This document shows, piece by piece, positions 34,122-43,172 of a stretch of DNA of 45,251 nt. The first letter of the stretch is position 1; each line of letters opens with the position of its first letter. This stretch comes from Flammeovirga aprica JL-4 (GTDB lineage Bacteria; Bacteroidota; Bacteroidia; Cytophagales; Flammeovirgaceae), in the NCBI RefSeq assembly GCF_012844305.1, contig NZ_JABANE010000075.1, forward strand, positions 1 through 45,251. The letters are read 5' to 3'. Position numbers and translations under genes: made by a program. A model generated the notes under the pieces. That model searched no databases. It saw only the letters and a list, made by a program, of their open reading frames with translations, and was not told the DNA's origin.

Positions 34122-34149
34122 ACTGAGTGGCATTTTAATACCACTCAGT
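34122..34149 (-). terminator. Hairpin between glmS and the DUF4290 gene
   Basis: The perfect 9-bp arms ACTGAGTGG and CCACTCAGT with a 10-nt loop begin 10 nt past the glmS stop. Only a weak T run follows, so it may be a partial terminator or a processing site within the glmS-DUF4290 transcript. Confidence 0.55.
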
Positions 34150-34159
34150 ACATTATAAT

Positions 34160-35998
34160 TTATTCTACTGTTACTGATTTCGCCAAGTTTCTTGGCTGAT
34201 CAACATTACATCCTCTCATTACAGCAATATGATAAGATAGCAATTGCAACGGAATACAAGAAATCATTGGCATCAATACCTCATGTGTATCAGGTACCTC
34301 AATCACGTGATCCACCATACTTGGAATCAGTGCGTCACCTTCTGTTACAATGGCAATTACTCTACCGCTTCTTGCTTTTACTTCCTGTAAGTTTGAAACT
34401 ACTTTATCATATGAACTGTCTCTAGTTGCGATCACAACTACAGGCATTTCCTCATCAATCAATGCAATAGGACCGTGCTTCATCTCAGCCGCAGGATACC
34501 CTTCAGCATGGATATATGAAATCTCTTTTAATTTAAGAGCTCCTTCTAAAGCTACTGGGAAATTAAACCCTCTACCTAAATATAAGAAGTTTTTAGCATC
34601 TTTATATAAAGCAGACATTTCTTTAACAGCATCATCTACTTGTAAAACCTTCTCAATTTTAGCAGGAATACTTTCAAATTCCACTAATAAGTCATGCAAC
34701 TGAGCCTCTGTAAGCGATCCTTTTTCTTTCGCCAACATTAAAGCCATAGTTGTAAGTACTGTCAATTGAGCTGTAAATGCTTTAGTACTTGCTACACCAA
34801 TTTCTGGTCCTGCGTGAGTATAAGCACCTTCATGAGAGTTTCTTGCAATAGATGAACCTACTACGTTACAAACTCCAATTACTGTCGCCCCTTTAGACTC
34901 AGCTAAAGACATTGCAGCTAATGTATCGGCAGTTTCTCCTGATTGAGAAATTGCAATCATTACATCACCTTTTCCAATAATCGGGTTTCTATATCTAAAT
35001 TCAGAAGCGTATTCTACTTCTACTGGAATACGAACAAGTTCCTCAATGATGTATTCAGCAACTAACCCCGCATGCCATGAAGTACCACAAGCTACAATGA
35101 CGATACGGTTCGCATTTAAAAGGTCATCAAAATGATTGATAATTCCTCCTAATTTCACGTGATTTTTGTTTGCGATAACACGTCCTCTCAAACAATCTGC
35201 TACTGACTTAGGTTGCTCCATGATCTCTTTCATCATAAAGTGATCATAACCGCCTTTTTCAATCGCTTCAAGCTCTAATTCTAATGTTTGCAAGTAAGGA
35301 GTCTGCACTACATTCTTAATGTCAGTAATAGTCATATTACCATCTTTAAGAAGTACTACCTCTTCATCCTTAATGTATACTACATTCTTAGTATATTCTA
35401 CAATTGGAGTTGCATCTGATGCTAGGAAGAATTCATCTTCTCCTACACCAATCACCAAAGGACTACCCTTACGTGCAGCTACCAATTGTCCTGGATTATC
35501 TTTACTTGTGATTACGATCGCATAAGCCCCTACTACCTCGTTTAAAGCAATACGTACTGCACGATCTAACTCACAATCATTATCTTTCTGAATTTGCTCA
35601 ATAAAATGGATAAAAACTTCTGTATCTGTTTCAGAATGAAAAACATGCCCTTTTTCTATCAATTGAGCTTTTAAAGCTTCATAGTTTTCAATGATACCAT
35701 TATGTACCATTGCTAATTTTGAGTCAGAAGAGTAATGAGGGTGAGCATTAACATCATTCGGAGCTCCGTGAGTTGCCCAACGTGTATGACCAATACCTGT
35801 AGACCCTTTAGTATCTTGACCTTCTAATTCTTTTTTTAAGTCAGCAACCTTTCCTTTGCATTTAAAAACCTTTACGTCAGAGTTTTCAACTAGGGATACA
35901 CCGGCACTATCATATCCACGATATTCAAGTCTTTCTAAGCCTTTAATTAAAATGTCTAGTGCATTTCTATGTCCTACATAACCGACAATTCCGCACAT
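34160..35998 (-). CDS. glmS: Glutamine-fructose-6-phosphate aminotransferase (isomerizing)
   Basis: The 612-residue enzyme makes glucosamine-6-phosphate from fructose-6-phosphate and glutamine, the first step of amino-sugar and peptidoglycan precursor synthesis. Cys2 of MCGIVGYVG is the glutaminase nucleophile. GHTRWATHGAP and NHGI are amidotransferase landmarks. Two SIS sugar-isomerase domains follow with VACGTSWHAGLVAEY, ISQSGETADT and FLYLGRGFNFPVALEGALK, and the C-terminus is RNLAKSVTVE with the conserved Lys. Full length. The DUF4270 gene lies 35 nt upstream, a gene order that I recall from other Bacteroidota. Confidence 0.97.
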   Translation of the reverse strand: MCGIVGYVGHRNALDILIKGLERLEYRGYDSAGVSLVENSDVKVFKCKGKVADLKKELEGQDTKGSTGIGHTRWATHGAPNDVNAHPHYSSDSKLAMVHNGIIENYEALKAQLIEKGHVFHSETDTEVFIHFIEQIQKDNDCELDRAVRIALNEVVGAYAIVITSKDNPGQLVAARKGSPLVIGVGEDEFFLASDATPIVEYTKNVVYIKDEEVVLLKDGNMTITDIKNVVQTPYLQTLELELEAIEKGGYDHFMMKEIMEQPKSVADCLRGRVIANKNHVKLGGIINHFDDLLNANRIVIVACGTSWHAGLVAEYIIEELVRIPVEVEYASEFRYRNPIIGKGDVMIAISQSGETADTLAAMSLAESKGATVIGVCNVVGSSIARNSHEGAYTHAGPEIGVASTKAFTAQLTVLTTMALMLAKEKGSLTEAQLHDLLVEFESIPAKIEKVLQVDDAVKEMSALYKDAKNFLYLGRGFNFPVALEGALKLKEISYIHAEGYPAAEMKHGPIALIDEEMPVVVIATRDSSYDKVVSNLQEVKARSGRVIAIVTEGDALIPSMVDHVIEVPDTHEVLMPMISCIPLQLLSYHIAVMRGCNVDQPRNLAKSVTVE

Positions 35999-36033
35999 GA
36001 TGTTTATAAATTTAGTGAATAATAATAACTCCC

Positions 36034-37455
36034 CTATTTACAGTTAAATGTAGGGTCGTTAAATACAGCATAGTAAACAATCAACCTCATTTTCATCGGC
36101 TGTCCATTTAATGGATGTAAAAGATCACTTTTATCTCCAGCAAATACTAGCTTACGAATCGAAGAAGATTGTTGGTTAGGTAATATAACGAGACCATCAT
36201 CATCAAGAGGCAAACCTTCAGCCTCTCTAAATGTTCTTTCTTGTAAGTGTTGGGCTAATTTTGCCCAAGAGTATGTTTGCGTATTAGAATTGTAGCCAAT
36301 TTGATAATCTCCTGAAGAAGGGAATTGGGCTTGCAATAATTTATATTGTGATGATTCACTGGTCACAGTTTGAATTGAACCATCTTCATTCATAAAACCG
36401 AAATAGAGTCCTGATGGCGGCAGTAAATTAGACGCTGGGTAAATTTTATTACCTTCATCTGTAGGACCTACTGCTGAAATCGCTAATTCAGCTTTATTGA
36501 TATGCACTTCTCTTAAAGTTCCATCTTCTTTTTTCATTAAATTGACTAAAGAAGGGAATTTAACACGTGCTACCATTCCTGTACCTTCAAAAACAAAGCC
36601 TAAGTTGTTGGAATCCTCAGATTTCACAACATCACCTATTTTAATATTCTCTGTTAACGTACCAGGAGTATATTGTATATTATTAAATCTTTGATTGAAA
36701 CCAAAGTAGAATATATCTCTTAAAGTGTCACCTTCAGACTCTCCAAAGTAATGCATGTTCATAGTAACTACTGTACCAAAGTTCTCAAGACTGTATTTAC
36801 CTGCCCAAGCTGGCGTTTGAGAATCCTTTACCTTTACAGCTAACCCTTTGATATGCTTTGCAAACTCTTCCTGATTCGCATATTCAGCACCTTCCATGAT
36901 TTTAATACCAAAAAGGCTGTCCAATTTAATATTTACAGTATCAGTTGTAATATCAGAAACTTTAAAAGTTCTTGTACCAATTGGCGTGTCAGCGTATCTT
37001 ACTTCATCATTTGAATAATAATCAATTGAATCTCCTTGAATATCATCTAATAATTCATAGACTTCAAGAGTCAAAGCTTGAGTTGTATCACCGTAAAGTG
37101 ATGTTTTTTCAAGTGCCAATGACAATGAGATTGAATCTAGTGTTCTATCGTTAAAGTTTACAGCTTCTTGTGAACCAATACTTAATTGGGTAAAGGCTGT
37201 AGTTTTAGTTTTACCTATCTCCGTCCCTTCATCTACATATCCTGCTAAAAAATATGCTCCATTTTTGGTATATAAAGAGTCTTTGTAATGTGTTTCTATT
37301 TCAATATCAAAAGTATCAGCATAACACATTACCGTTGCATCATCAATTAGGTCTCCTCCAATAATAATTGTTTGTAGATCCGTACGCTCACAAGCAAAGC
37401 AAAAAATGATTACAAAGAATGAAATTGCTCTAATGTATAAGTTTTTTATATTCAT
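36034..37455 (-). CDS. DUF4270 lipoprotein
   Basis: The 473-residue protein has a lipoprotein signal (SFFVIIFCFAC, lipobox with Cys about residue 22) and a large beta-rich extracellular or periplasmic domain of the Bacteroidota-specific DUF4270 family, seen in GGDLIDDATVMCYADTFDIE, LAGYVDEGTEIGKTKTTAFT and the C-terminal MKMRLIVYYAVFNDPTFNCK. Its function is unknown. It sits between the glycogen-synthase-like gene and glmS, an order that I recall from related genomes, suggesting a cell-envelope or carbohydrate role. Confidence 0.9.
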   Translation of the reverse strand: MNIKNLYIRAISFFVIIFCFACERTDLQTIIIGGDLIDDATVMCYADTFDIEIETHYKDSLYTKNGAYFLAGYVDEGTEIGKTKTTAFTQLSIGSQEAVNFNDRTLDSISLSLALEKTSLYGDTTQALTLEVYELLDDIQGDSIDYYSNDEVRYADTPIGTRTFKVSDITTDTVNIKLDSLFGIKIMEGAEYANQEEFAKHIKGLAVKVKDSQTPAWAGKYSLENFGTVVTMNMHYFGESEGDTLRDIFYFGFNQRFNNIQYTPGTLTENIKIGDVVKSEDSNNLGFVFEGTGMVARVKFPSLVNLMKKEDGTLREVHINKAELAISAVGPTDEGNKIYPASNLLPPSGLYFGFMNEDGSIQTVTSESSQYKLLQAQFPSSGDYQIGYNSNTQTYSWAKLAQHLQERTFREAEGLPLDDDGLVILPNQQSSSIRKLVFAGDKSDLLHPLNGQPMKMRLIVYYAVFNDPTFNCK

Positions 37456-37590
37456 CTGGAAAATTATCAGTTAAAAAGCGGGAATTCATAACCCCTCTTT
37501 TTCCATGACAATGGATTGTTTAAAATGGTTGAAAACCTAATAAAAAATACGTGAGGACAAAAATTGCAAATATTCTTATAGCACACAAAC

Positions 37591-37628
37591 AAAAAAGGCA
37601 GTCGTTTTTACATCGACTACCTTTTTTC
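37591..37628 (-). terminator. Terminator of the glycogen-synthase-like gene
   Basis: On the minus strand AAAAAAGGTAGTCG pairs with CGACTGCCTTTTTT (one mismatch) around an AT-rich loop, with T runs on the 3' side. It lies about 27 nt past the stop codon at 37655. Confidence 0.8.
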
Positions 37629-37654
37629 TATAAAAAACACTAAAAAAGCTTACA

Positions 37655-38470
37655 TTACTCAGCTAATCCAGTATAAATGTCATAATAAGACTCTGCATAC
37701 TCTTCACCTTCTGGCTCCGTCTCAGTGAGTTTCTCTCCGTAAGAAGATAACACCTCTGCTACCGCATCATCAATAGCAGGACTGCCTTTAGTTACTTTAT
37801 CTGCATACTCAGAACCAATTTTGATAAAGCTATTGTAATCTGCCGAAGACAAGTCTGATAACATTGAGTCATCAATATCCAGCATTTTCACTTTATTGGC
37901 TAATTGCTCATGATCGAATTTATGATCAAATTGCGTATTGTAAACTGTAAATACAGTCTTCGCATTTTTGAACATTGGATCATTTTTGTAAGAAGTTTTC
38001 AAGTATAATGGAATAAAACTTGTAAACCAGTCATTACAGTGCACTACATCTGGAGCCCACCCTAATTTTTTAACTGTTTCAATTACTCCTTTACAGAAGA
38101 AAACGGCTCTATCATCATTATCAGAGAAGAACTCGTCGCTCTTTTTATCTCTGAATACTGATTTTCTATGGAAATAATCTTCGTTATCTATGAAGTATAC
38201 TTGTAATTTAGCACTCTGTATTGAAGCTACTTTAATTGTTAGCGGCTTTTCGTCCTCACCTACGGCAATGTTCATTCCCGAAAGTCTCACTACCTCATGC
38301 AATCTGTTCTTACGCTCATTGATCAATCCAAATCTTGGAACCATAATTCTGATTTCCATTCCTCTTTCTTGCATCGATTGAGGAAGCTTTCTCACGTAAT
38401 CTGCAACCTCTGATGTTTTTAAAAATGGATTTATCTCACTTGAGACATAAAGAATTTTTAATTTCGACAT
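37655..38470 (-). CDS. Glycogen/starch synthase-like N-terminal (GT5) domain protein
   Basis: The 271-residue protein matches only the N-terminal catalytic domain of GT5 glycogen synthases (LYVSSEINPFLKTSEVADYV, PDVVHCNDWFTSFIPLYLKT, KTVFTVYNTQF). The C-terminal GT-B half, which holds most of the nucleotide-sugar site, is absent. The usual KTGGL motif reads KTSEV, keeping the Lys but losing both Gly. The C-terminus is acidic. This half-size form is conserved next to panC in many Bacteroidota as far as I recall, so it is probably a real family and not a pseudogene, but glycogen synthase activity is doubtful. A good promoter lies at 38498-38529. Confidence 0.85.
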   Translation of the reverse strand: MSKLKILYVSSEINPFLKTSEVADYVRKLPQSMQERGMEIRIMVPRFGLINERKNRLHEVVRLSGMNIAVGEDEKPLTIKVASIQSAKLQVYFIDNEDYFHRKSVFRDKKSDEFFSDNDDRAVFFCKGVIETVKKLGWAPDVVHCNDWFTSFIPLYLKTSYKNDPMFKNAKTVFTVYNTQFDHKFDHEQLANKVKMLDIDDSMLSDLSSADYNSFIKIGSEYADKVTKGSPAIDDAVAEVLSSYGEKLTETEPEGEEYAESYYDIYTGLAE

Positions 38471-38497
38471 ATTCTACCGTATTTACACCTTTTCTAC

Positions 38498-38529
38498 GCA
38501 AAAGTACGGAAGAACTTACTTAAATTCAA
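38498..38529 (-). promoter_or_regulatory. Promoter of the GT5-like gene
   Basis: On the minus strand TACTTTTGC (38506 to 38498) matches the -7 consensus TAnnTTTGC, and TTG (38529 to 38527) lies exactly 20 nt upstream, the normal position for the Bacteroidota -33 element. It predicts a start of transcription about 20 nt ahead of the gene. Confidence 0.7.
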
Positions 38530-38601
38530 CATAAATATATTAAAGTAAGGTAAATAGTTACAGTTACTTAGTAATTTATTTTCAAAAAATCAACCCCTAA
38601 A

Positions 38602-39459
38602 ATGAACGTTTTTAACAAAGTTAGTACCTTAAAAGAATTTGTCAATAATTGCAAATTTTCAAAAAAAACGATCGGTTTTGTACCCACAATGGGTGCATTA
38701 CATGAAGGGCACCTAACATTAATTCGTCAATCAAAAAAAGAAAATGACATTACAATCTGCAGTATTTTCGTAAATCCTACGCAGTTTAACAATGCCATTG
38801 ACCTTAAACATTACCCTGTAAAACACACTGAAGACAAAGCACTTTTGGAGAGTATTGGGTGTGATATTATATTTTTACCCTCTGTGGAGGAAATGTACCC
38901 CTCTGGATTAGACAATAAAAATCTAGTAGGTTTTGAGTTTGGAGATATTGAAAAACAGTTAGAAGGAGCTTTCAGACCTGGACACTTTAACGGTGTAGGG
39001 ATTGTTGTCAGTAAGCTTTTTCATATGGTGAACCCTGATAAAGCTTATTTTGGCCTCAAAGATTTACAACAGTTTCTGATCATCAGAAAAATGACAAAGG
39101 AACTTTCTTTTGGTATTGAAATCATTGGTGTTCCAACGGTTAGAGAAGATGATGGGCTAGCAATGTCATCAAGAAACTTAAGATTAACTCCTGAAGAAAG
39201 AACAAAAGGTCCTTTTATATATGAGATTATCAGTGAGATGAAAAACAAACTCGACAACTCACAATCTCCAAAAGAAGTGCTAGACTGGGGAATACAGAAA
39301 TTCCAGAAAAATACTTCCTTCCATCTTGAATACCTTGAGATAGTCAATACAACAGATTTAAAACCTGTTGATCCTTATCAAATCCCTGCTTCTTACGCTA
39401 TTGTAATAGCCGCACATTTAGGAAAGGTAAGGTTGATTGATAATTTATTGATTGAATAA
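38602..39459 (+). CDS. panC: Pantoate-beta-alanine ligase
   Basis: The 285-residue cytoplasmic enzyme joins pantoate and beta-alanine with ATP to form pantothenate, on the path to coenzyme A. Family motifs are FVPTMGALHEGHLTLIRQSK (HxGH nucleotide site), SIFVNPTQFNN, FRPGHFNGVGIVVSKLFHMV, AYFGLKDLQQ and VREDDGLAMSSRNLRL. Full length. It is divergent from the glycogen-synthase-like gene. The panD gene, often next to panC in Bacteroidota, is not here; a terminator follows directly. Confidence 0.97.
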   Translation: MNVFNKVSTLKEFVNNCKFSKKTIGFVPTMGALHEGHLTLIRQSKKENDITICSIFVNPTQFNNAIDLKHYPVKHTEDKALLESIGCDIIFLPSVEEMYPSGLDNKNLVGFEFGDIEKQLEGAFRPGHFNGVGIVVSKLFHMVNPDKAYFGLKDLQQFLIIRKMTKELSFGIEIIGVPTVREDDGLAMSSRNLRLTPEERTKGPFIYEIISEMKNKLDNSQSPKEVLDWGIQKFQKNTSFHLEYLEIVNTTDLKPVDPYQIPASYAIVIAAHLGKVRLIDNLLIE

Positions 39460-39468
39460 TACGGATAC

Positions 39469-39503
39469 AAAAAAGGGCTGGAATCAAACTCCAGCCCTTT
39501 TTT
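39469..39503. terminator. Bidirectional terminator between panC and the protease gene
   Basis: AAAAAAGGGCTGGA and TCCAGCCCTTTTTT form a 14-bp stem with a 7-nt loop, giving a T run on either strand. It serves the two convergent genes. Confidence 0.9.
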
Positions 39504-39522
39504 ATTTTATCATCTTCAGTCT

Positions 39523-41157
39523 CTATTTCGAGATCTTTTCTGCATATTTCACTGCTTCGTAAAGGTTCACTACACCCCCAGTAACTGAAAGCGTACCAAA
39601 CTTCACTTTTTCAGGCTCTTGACCTTCATCTAAATCATTGTAACCTGGTTTGTAAACTTCTTTATTTTTCAAAGGAGTCACTGTTTTCATCAAGATCTTT
39701 TTCACTTGATAAGCAGAAAGGTTAGGATAATAAGACATCAATACAGCCGCACAACCTGCTACTACTGGACAAGCCATACTTGTACCATTTAATGCTTCAT
39801 ACTCAGAACCTGGAACTGTTGAATAGATATTATAGCCTGGAGCAAATAAATCAACATTTTTCTTTGCATAGTTTGAGAAAGAAGCTGGTAACTCCTCGTC
39901 AACATGCCATGTAGATGCGCCTACTTCTATCCAATTACGAGCTGTACCTCTTCTATTATATCTATCTGTTGGGAAGTTATTCTCAACATCCGTGTTCTTA
40001 TTATCATTACCTGCTGCGTGTACTAAAAGAACTCCTTTTGAATCAGCGTATTTGATTGCTGCATCCACTTCTGCTTTATCAGGAGAGAAAGGCTTTCCAA
40101 AACTCATATTAATGATCTTAGCACCGTTATCTACTGCATATCGAATTGAATTCGCAACATCCTTGTCTCTTTCATCTCCATTAGGGACAGTTCTGACTAC
40201 CATAATCTCAACGTTGTCTGCCACACCTTCAATACCTAGGTCGTTACCTCTCACAGCACCAATTATACCTGCAACGTGAGTACCGTGCAACGCATCAGGA
40301 CCTACAACTTTATTGTTTCCATAATAACGCTCCTTTTTATCGTCAACATTATCACCTACAATTTCTCTTGAATTGAAATCTGGATTGTAGTTATACTCCA
40401 CTTGGCTTTTGAAGTAGTCCACACCACTCTGAATTCGGTCTTCAGTTACACCTCTACTCATCATCTCTTGGACAACTCCCTTCATTCTAACCAATACTTG
40501 GTCATCTGTTTCTAGAGTTTCTAATGCACCAAGCAACTCATCTTCAGAATCAAGATCAAAATAAGCTATGAAAAGAGCTTTTCCTCTTTTGAACTGATGC
40601 AACAACATCTCGTAGTATTCAAGATTTTCGTTTGCCTTCGCTTCACCGCTTTCAAATGATTCTTTAACTTCTAACCAAAGTTTGAAATTTTTCTTATCTG
40701 ATTTAGCAATCTCATCTTCAGCTTTACCATCAAATTGCTTGCTTAAAGTGCCATACAAACGTGCTACTTCTAGGTTTTCTTCATTGACAAATGAACCGTC
40801 TTTTCCTCCAATGAAGTTCCACCCATTTATATCATCAGTGTATCCGTTTTTATCACTATCCTGACCATTTGCTGTCTCTTTTGGATTCACCCAAATTACA
40901 GATTTAAGATCTTCATGGTCAATATCAATACCACTGTCAATAACTGCAACAACGACTTTCTTGCTCTTCTTACCTTTTAGAACTTCTTTATAAGCTCGTT
41001 CTGTTCCAACCCCATAAACACTGTCAGTTGAGTAATCTAAATTGAACCAGTTTTCAGGAGCTCCTCTTAATGGGTCTTGTGCTGAAGCAACGTTAGCAAC
41101 TCCAAGCTGTGCGGATAAAGCACCTGCAATTAGGATTGATTTTAAAGTATTTCTCAT
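39523..41157 (-). CDS. Subtilisin-like S8 serine protease
   Basis: The 544-residue exported protease has a signal peptide (about 1-26, ending ANVASAQ). The catalytic triad is visible as Asp in VAVIDSGIDIDHEDL, His in GTHVAGIIGAVRG and Ser in NGTSMACPVVAGCAA. Between Asp and His is a long insert of about 190 residues (roughly 95-285) rich in Glu/Lys, unusual for simple subtilisins but common in Bacteroidota S8 proteins. There is no T9SS sorting domain, so it probably acts in the periplasm or is released after Sec export. The zinc-ribbon gene lies 30 nt upstream, so it may be cotranscribed with hemL. Confidence 0.95.
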   Translation of the reverse strand: MRNTLKSILIAGALSAQLGVANVASAQDPLRGAPENWFNLDYSTDSVYGVGTERAYKEVLKGKKSKKVVVAVIDSGIDIDHEDLKSVIWVNPKETANGQDSDKNGYTDDINGWNFIGGKDGSFVNEENLEVARLYGTLSKQFDGKAEDEIAKSDKKNFKLWLEVKESFESGEAKANENLEYYEMLLHQFKRGKALFIAYFDLDSEDELLGALETLETDDQVLVRMKGVVQEMMSRGVTEDRIQSGVDYFKSQVEYNYNPDFNSREIVGDNVDDKKERYYGNNKVVGPDALHGTHVAGIIGAVRGNDLGIEGVADNVEIMVVRTVPNGDERDKDVANSIRYAVDNGAKIINMSFGKPFSPDKAEVDAAIKYADSKGVLLVHAAGNDNKNTDVENNFPTDRYNRRGTARNWIEVGASTWHVDEELPASFSNYAKKNVDLFAPGYNIYSTVPGSEYEALNGTSMACPVVAGCAAVLMSYYPNLSAYQVKKILMKTVTPLKNKEVYKPGYNDLDEGQEPEKVKFGTLSVTGGVVNLYEAVKYAEKISK

Positions 41158-41187
41158 TTAATTAATACTATAGAATATAATGAAAGT

Positions 41188-41523
41188 TTAATGAATCTTC
41201 TTAGGCCATAAAGATGAGTATATTTCACGAAGAAGCAATACTATCCCTATAGTCACTAAAGCTGAGAGTAGATTTCCGATTTGAATGCCTACTAAATCTA
41301 AAAGACTAGGTAAGGTAACAAAAAGAGTTGCGAAAATAAAACCAAAACCCAAATCAATAAACATCTTTTCTTTATCTGAATATTCTGGGAGGTTCTTTTT
41401 CTTACAAACCGGACATTTTGACTTCTCTAATCGAAGTCCGTATAAAAAAATGTGTTGCCACTTGAACTTATTACAAGTGACAACATTTTTTGATTTATGA
41501 AAACCTTTTCGTTTTTGACTCAT
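41188..41523 (-). CDS. Small membrane protein with N-terminal zinc-ribbon-like Cys motif
   Basis: The 111-residue protein begins with a basic segment containing C17 and a CPVC pair (C37 and C40) that could form part of a zinc ribbon. Two membrane helices follow (about 54-78 and 82-106). I do not recognise the family. It starts 3 nt past the hemL stop codon and ends 30 nt before the S8 protease gene, so it probably belongs to the hemL transcript. Confidence 0.65.
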   Translation of the reverse strand: MSQKRKGFHKSKNVVTCNKFKWQHIFLYGLRLEKSKCPVCKKKNLPEYSDKEKMFIDLGFGFIFATLFVTLPSLLDLVGIQIGNLLSALVTIGIVLLLREIYSSLWPKKIH

Positions 41524-41526
41524 AAA

Positions 41527-42819
41527 TTACTGGTTTGCAACATCCAATGATTTGTCTATTGCTTTTAAAATTGAATCGATATTCTCTTCTGTTAATGCCA
41601 CTGACATAAACCAGCTTTCATATTGTGATGGTGGTAAGTAAACACCATTATCAAGCATGGCATGGAAGAATTTACCAAACTTCTCTGTATCTGTAGTTTG
41701 AGCATCTGCAAAATTCTCCACTTTTTCAGCCGTAAAGAAAATACAGATCATAGATCCAAGTAAAGTAACTTGATAAGGCAACTGCTTAGCATCTAAGATT
41801 TCTTTGATACCTTGTGCTAATTTTTCTCCTTTTTGAGCTAATTCTGTGTAAACTTCAGGGTGATCGTTTAGGTAATTCAACATAGTAAGACCTGCTGCCA
41901 TTGCTACAGGGTTACCTGAAAGTGTACCTGCCTGATAAACCGGACCCGCTGGAGCTACATATTCCATGATTTCTTTTTTACCACCATAGGCACCTACTGG
42001 CATACCTCCACCGATAATTTTACCTAAAGTTGTCATATCAGGAGTCACACCAAATACTTCTTGAGCACCACCTTTGGCTAATCTAAAACCAGTCATCACC
42101 TCATCAAAAATAAGGACGATACCTTCGCGGTCACAGATTGTTCTCAATGACTGCAAGTAACCTTCATTTGGAATCACCAATCCCATATTACCTGGAACAG
42201 GTTCAATAATCAACGCCGCTACTTCACCTTTATTTTCTGCTACCAATTTTTCAATAGCTTCAACATCATTATAAGGAGCCAATAATGTATCTTTTGCAGT
42301 ACCTTCAGTAACACCTGGGCTATTAGGCACTCCCATTGTCACTGCTCCACTACCTGCTGCAATTAAGAATGAATCACCGTGTCCATGATAACACCCTTCA
42401 ATCTTAATGAATTTATCTCTCCCTGTGTATCCTCTTGCTACTCTAATGGCAGACATCGTAGCCTCTGTACCAGAGTTCACCATTCTCACCTTCTCAATTG
42501 AAGGCACCATCTCACAAATTAATTCTGCTATATCGATTTCTTTTGCTGTTGGTGCACCAAAAGACAATGAGTTATTTACTGCTTCTTGAACCGCCGCTGT
42601 GATATCTGGATTAGCATGTCCCAAAATCATTGGGCCCCATGAGTTGATCAATTCGATATATTTATTATCATTTTCGTCAATCATGTATGCACCTTCAGCA
42701 CCTTTGATAAATAATGGAGTTCCTCCTACTGATTTAAATGCTCTTACAGGTGAGTTCACACCACCTGGAATACTATGCTGTGCTTTAGAGAATAAAGCAA
42801 CACTTTTATTGTTGTCCAC
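41527..42819 (-). CDS. hemL: Glutamate-1-semialdehyde 2,1-aminomutase
   Basis: This PLP enzyme converts glutamate-1-semialdehyde to 5-aminolevulinate, the tetrapyrrole precursor made by the C5 pathway. From the GTG at 42819 the protein has 430 residues, the normal family length, beginning VDNNKSVALFSKAQHSIPGG. A TTG start at 42885 would add 22 non-homologous residues and would place the promoter box at 42852-42859 inside the gene. Key motifs are NSGTEATMSAIRVARGYTGR, GCYHGHGDSFL, IIEPVPGNMG, LIFDEVMTGFR and the PLP Lys267 in LGKIIGGGMPVGAYGG. Siroheme and heme both need this product. Confidence 0.95.
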   Translation of the reverse strand: MDNNKSVALFSKAQHSIPGGVNSPVRAFKSVGGTPLFIKGAEGAYMIDENDNKYIELINSWGPMILGHANPDITAAVQEAVNNSLSFGAPTAKEIDIAELICEMVPSIEKVRMVNSGTEATMSAIRVARGYTGRDKFIKIEGCYHGHGDSFLIAAGSGAVTMGVPNSPGVTEGTAKDTLLAPYNDVEAIEKLVAENKGEVAALIIEPVPGNMGLVIPNEGYLQSLRTICDREGIVLIFDEVMTGFRLAKGGAQEVFGVTPDMTTLGKIIGGGMPVGAYGGKKEIMEYVAPAGPVYQAGTLSGNPVAMAAGLTMLNYLNDHPEVYTELAQKGEKLAQGIKEILDAKQLPYQVTLLGSMICIFFTAEKVENFADAQTTDTEKFGKFFHAMLDNGVYLPPSQYESWFMSVALTEENIDSILKAIDKSLDVANQ

Positions 42820-42851
42820 GATAAAAAGGTTTGATTGTTTTTGTATTTCTA

Positions 42852-42859
42852 CAAAGTTA
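42852..42859 (-). promoter_or_regulatory. Likely -7 promoter box of hemL
   Basis: On the minus strand TAACTTTG matches the TAnnTTTG consensus and would start transcription about 27 nt before the GTG at 42819. A GTTT lies about 20 nt upstream as a weak -33 element. This supports the shorter start of hemL. Confidence 0.5.
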
Positions 42860-43063
42860 ATTAAACCTTTGACAATACTAAACAATCCCTCGATAAGTAT
42901 GTTTACGTTGAGTTTTATTCATTATGCGACATAACTCTATTTCTCATAAAAAGAGTAAAACACCTAAAACTCAAATTGAACAACCTATCAAGTGCTTTTA
43001 GCGTTGTAGAGACAAAAATAATTGAAGATGCGTTACTTAAAAGTGTTCGTTTTGTCTATAAAT

Positions 43064-43094
43064 AAAAAAGAAACCCCCGAAAATCAGAGGTTCC
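43064..43094 (-). terminator. Terminator-like hairpin between hemL and the TetR-fold gene
   Basis: On the minus strand GGAACCTC and GGGGGTTTC pair over 8 positions including two G-T pairs and are followed by TTTTTTAT. No minus-strand gene lies just upstream of it. It may end antisense transcription or belong to a structured leader of the plus-strand gene, whose mRNA would carry the complementary hairpin. Confidence 0.5.
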
Positions 43095-43172
43095 TTCCAC
43101 TTTAATAAACTAAACTAACAAACAAACTTCGATTATGAAATTAACATACATTTATTAAAATACCTAAACAAT

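Larger units (their letters stand above)
42820..43172. other. Divergent region between hemL and the TetR-fold gene
   Basis: The 353-bp region contains the hemL promoter box (42852-42859), a minus-strand terminator-like hairpin (43064-43094), an A/C-rich stretch with repeated AAACTAA, AACAAAC units (about 43106-43128) and a seven-residue leader-like frame (MKLTYIY, 43135-43158) just before the TetR-fold gene. No larger gene is supported. Confidence 0.55.

Noticed and set aside
34350..34703. 117-codon frame antisense to glmS
   Set aside because: It is complementary to conserved SIS-domain coding sequence of glmS and has no independent signal.
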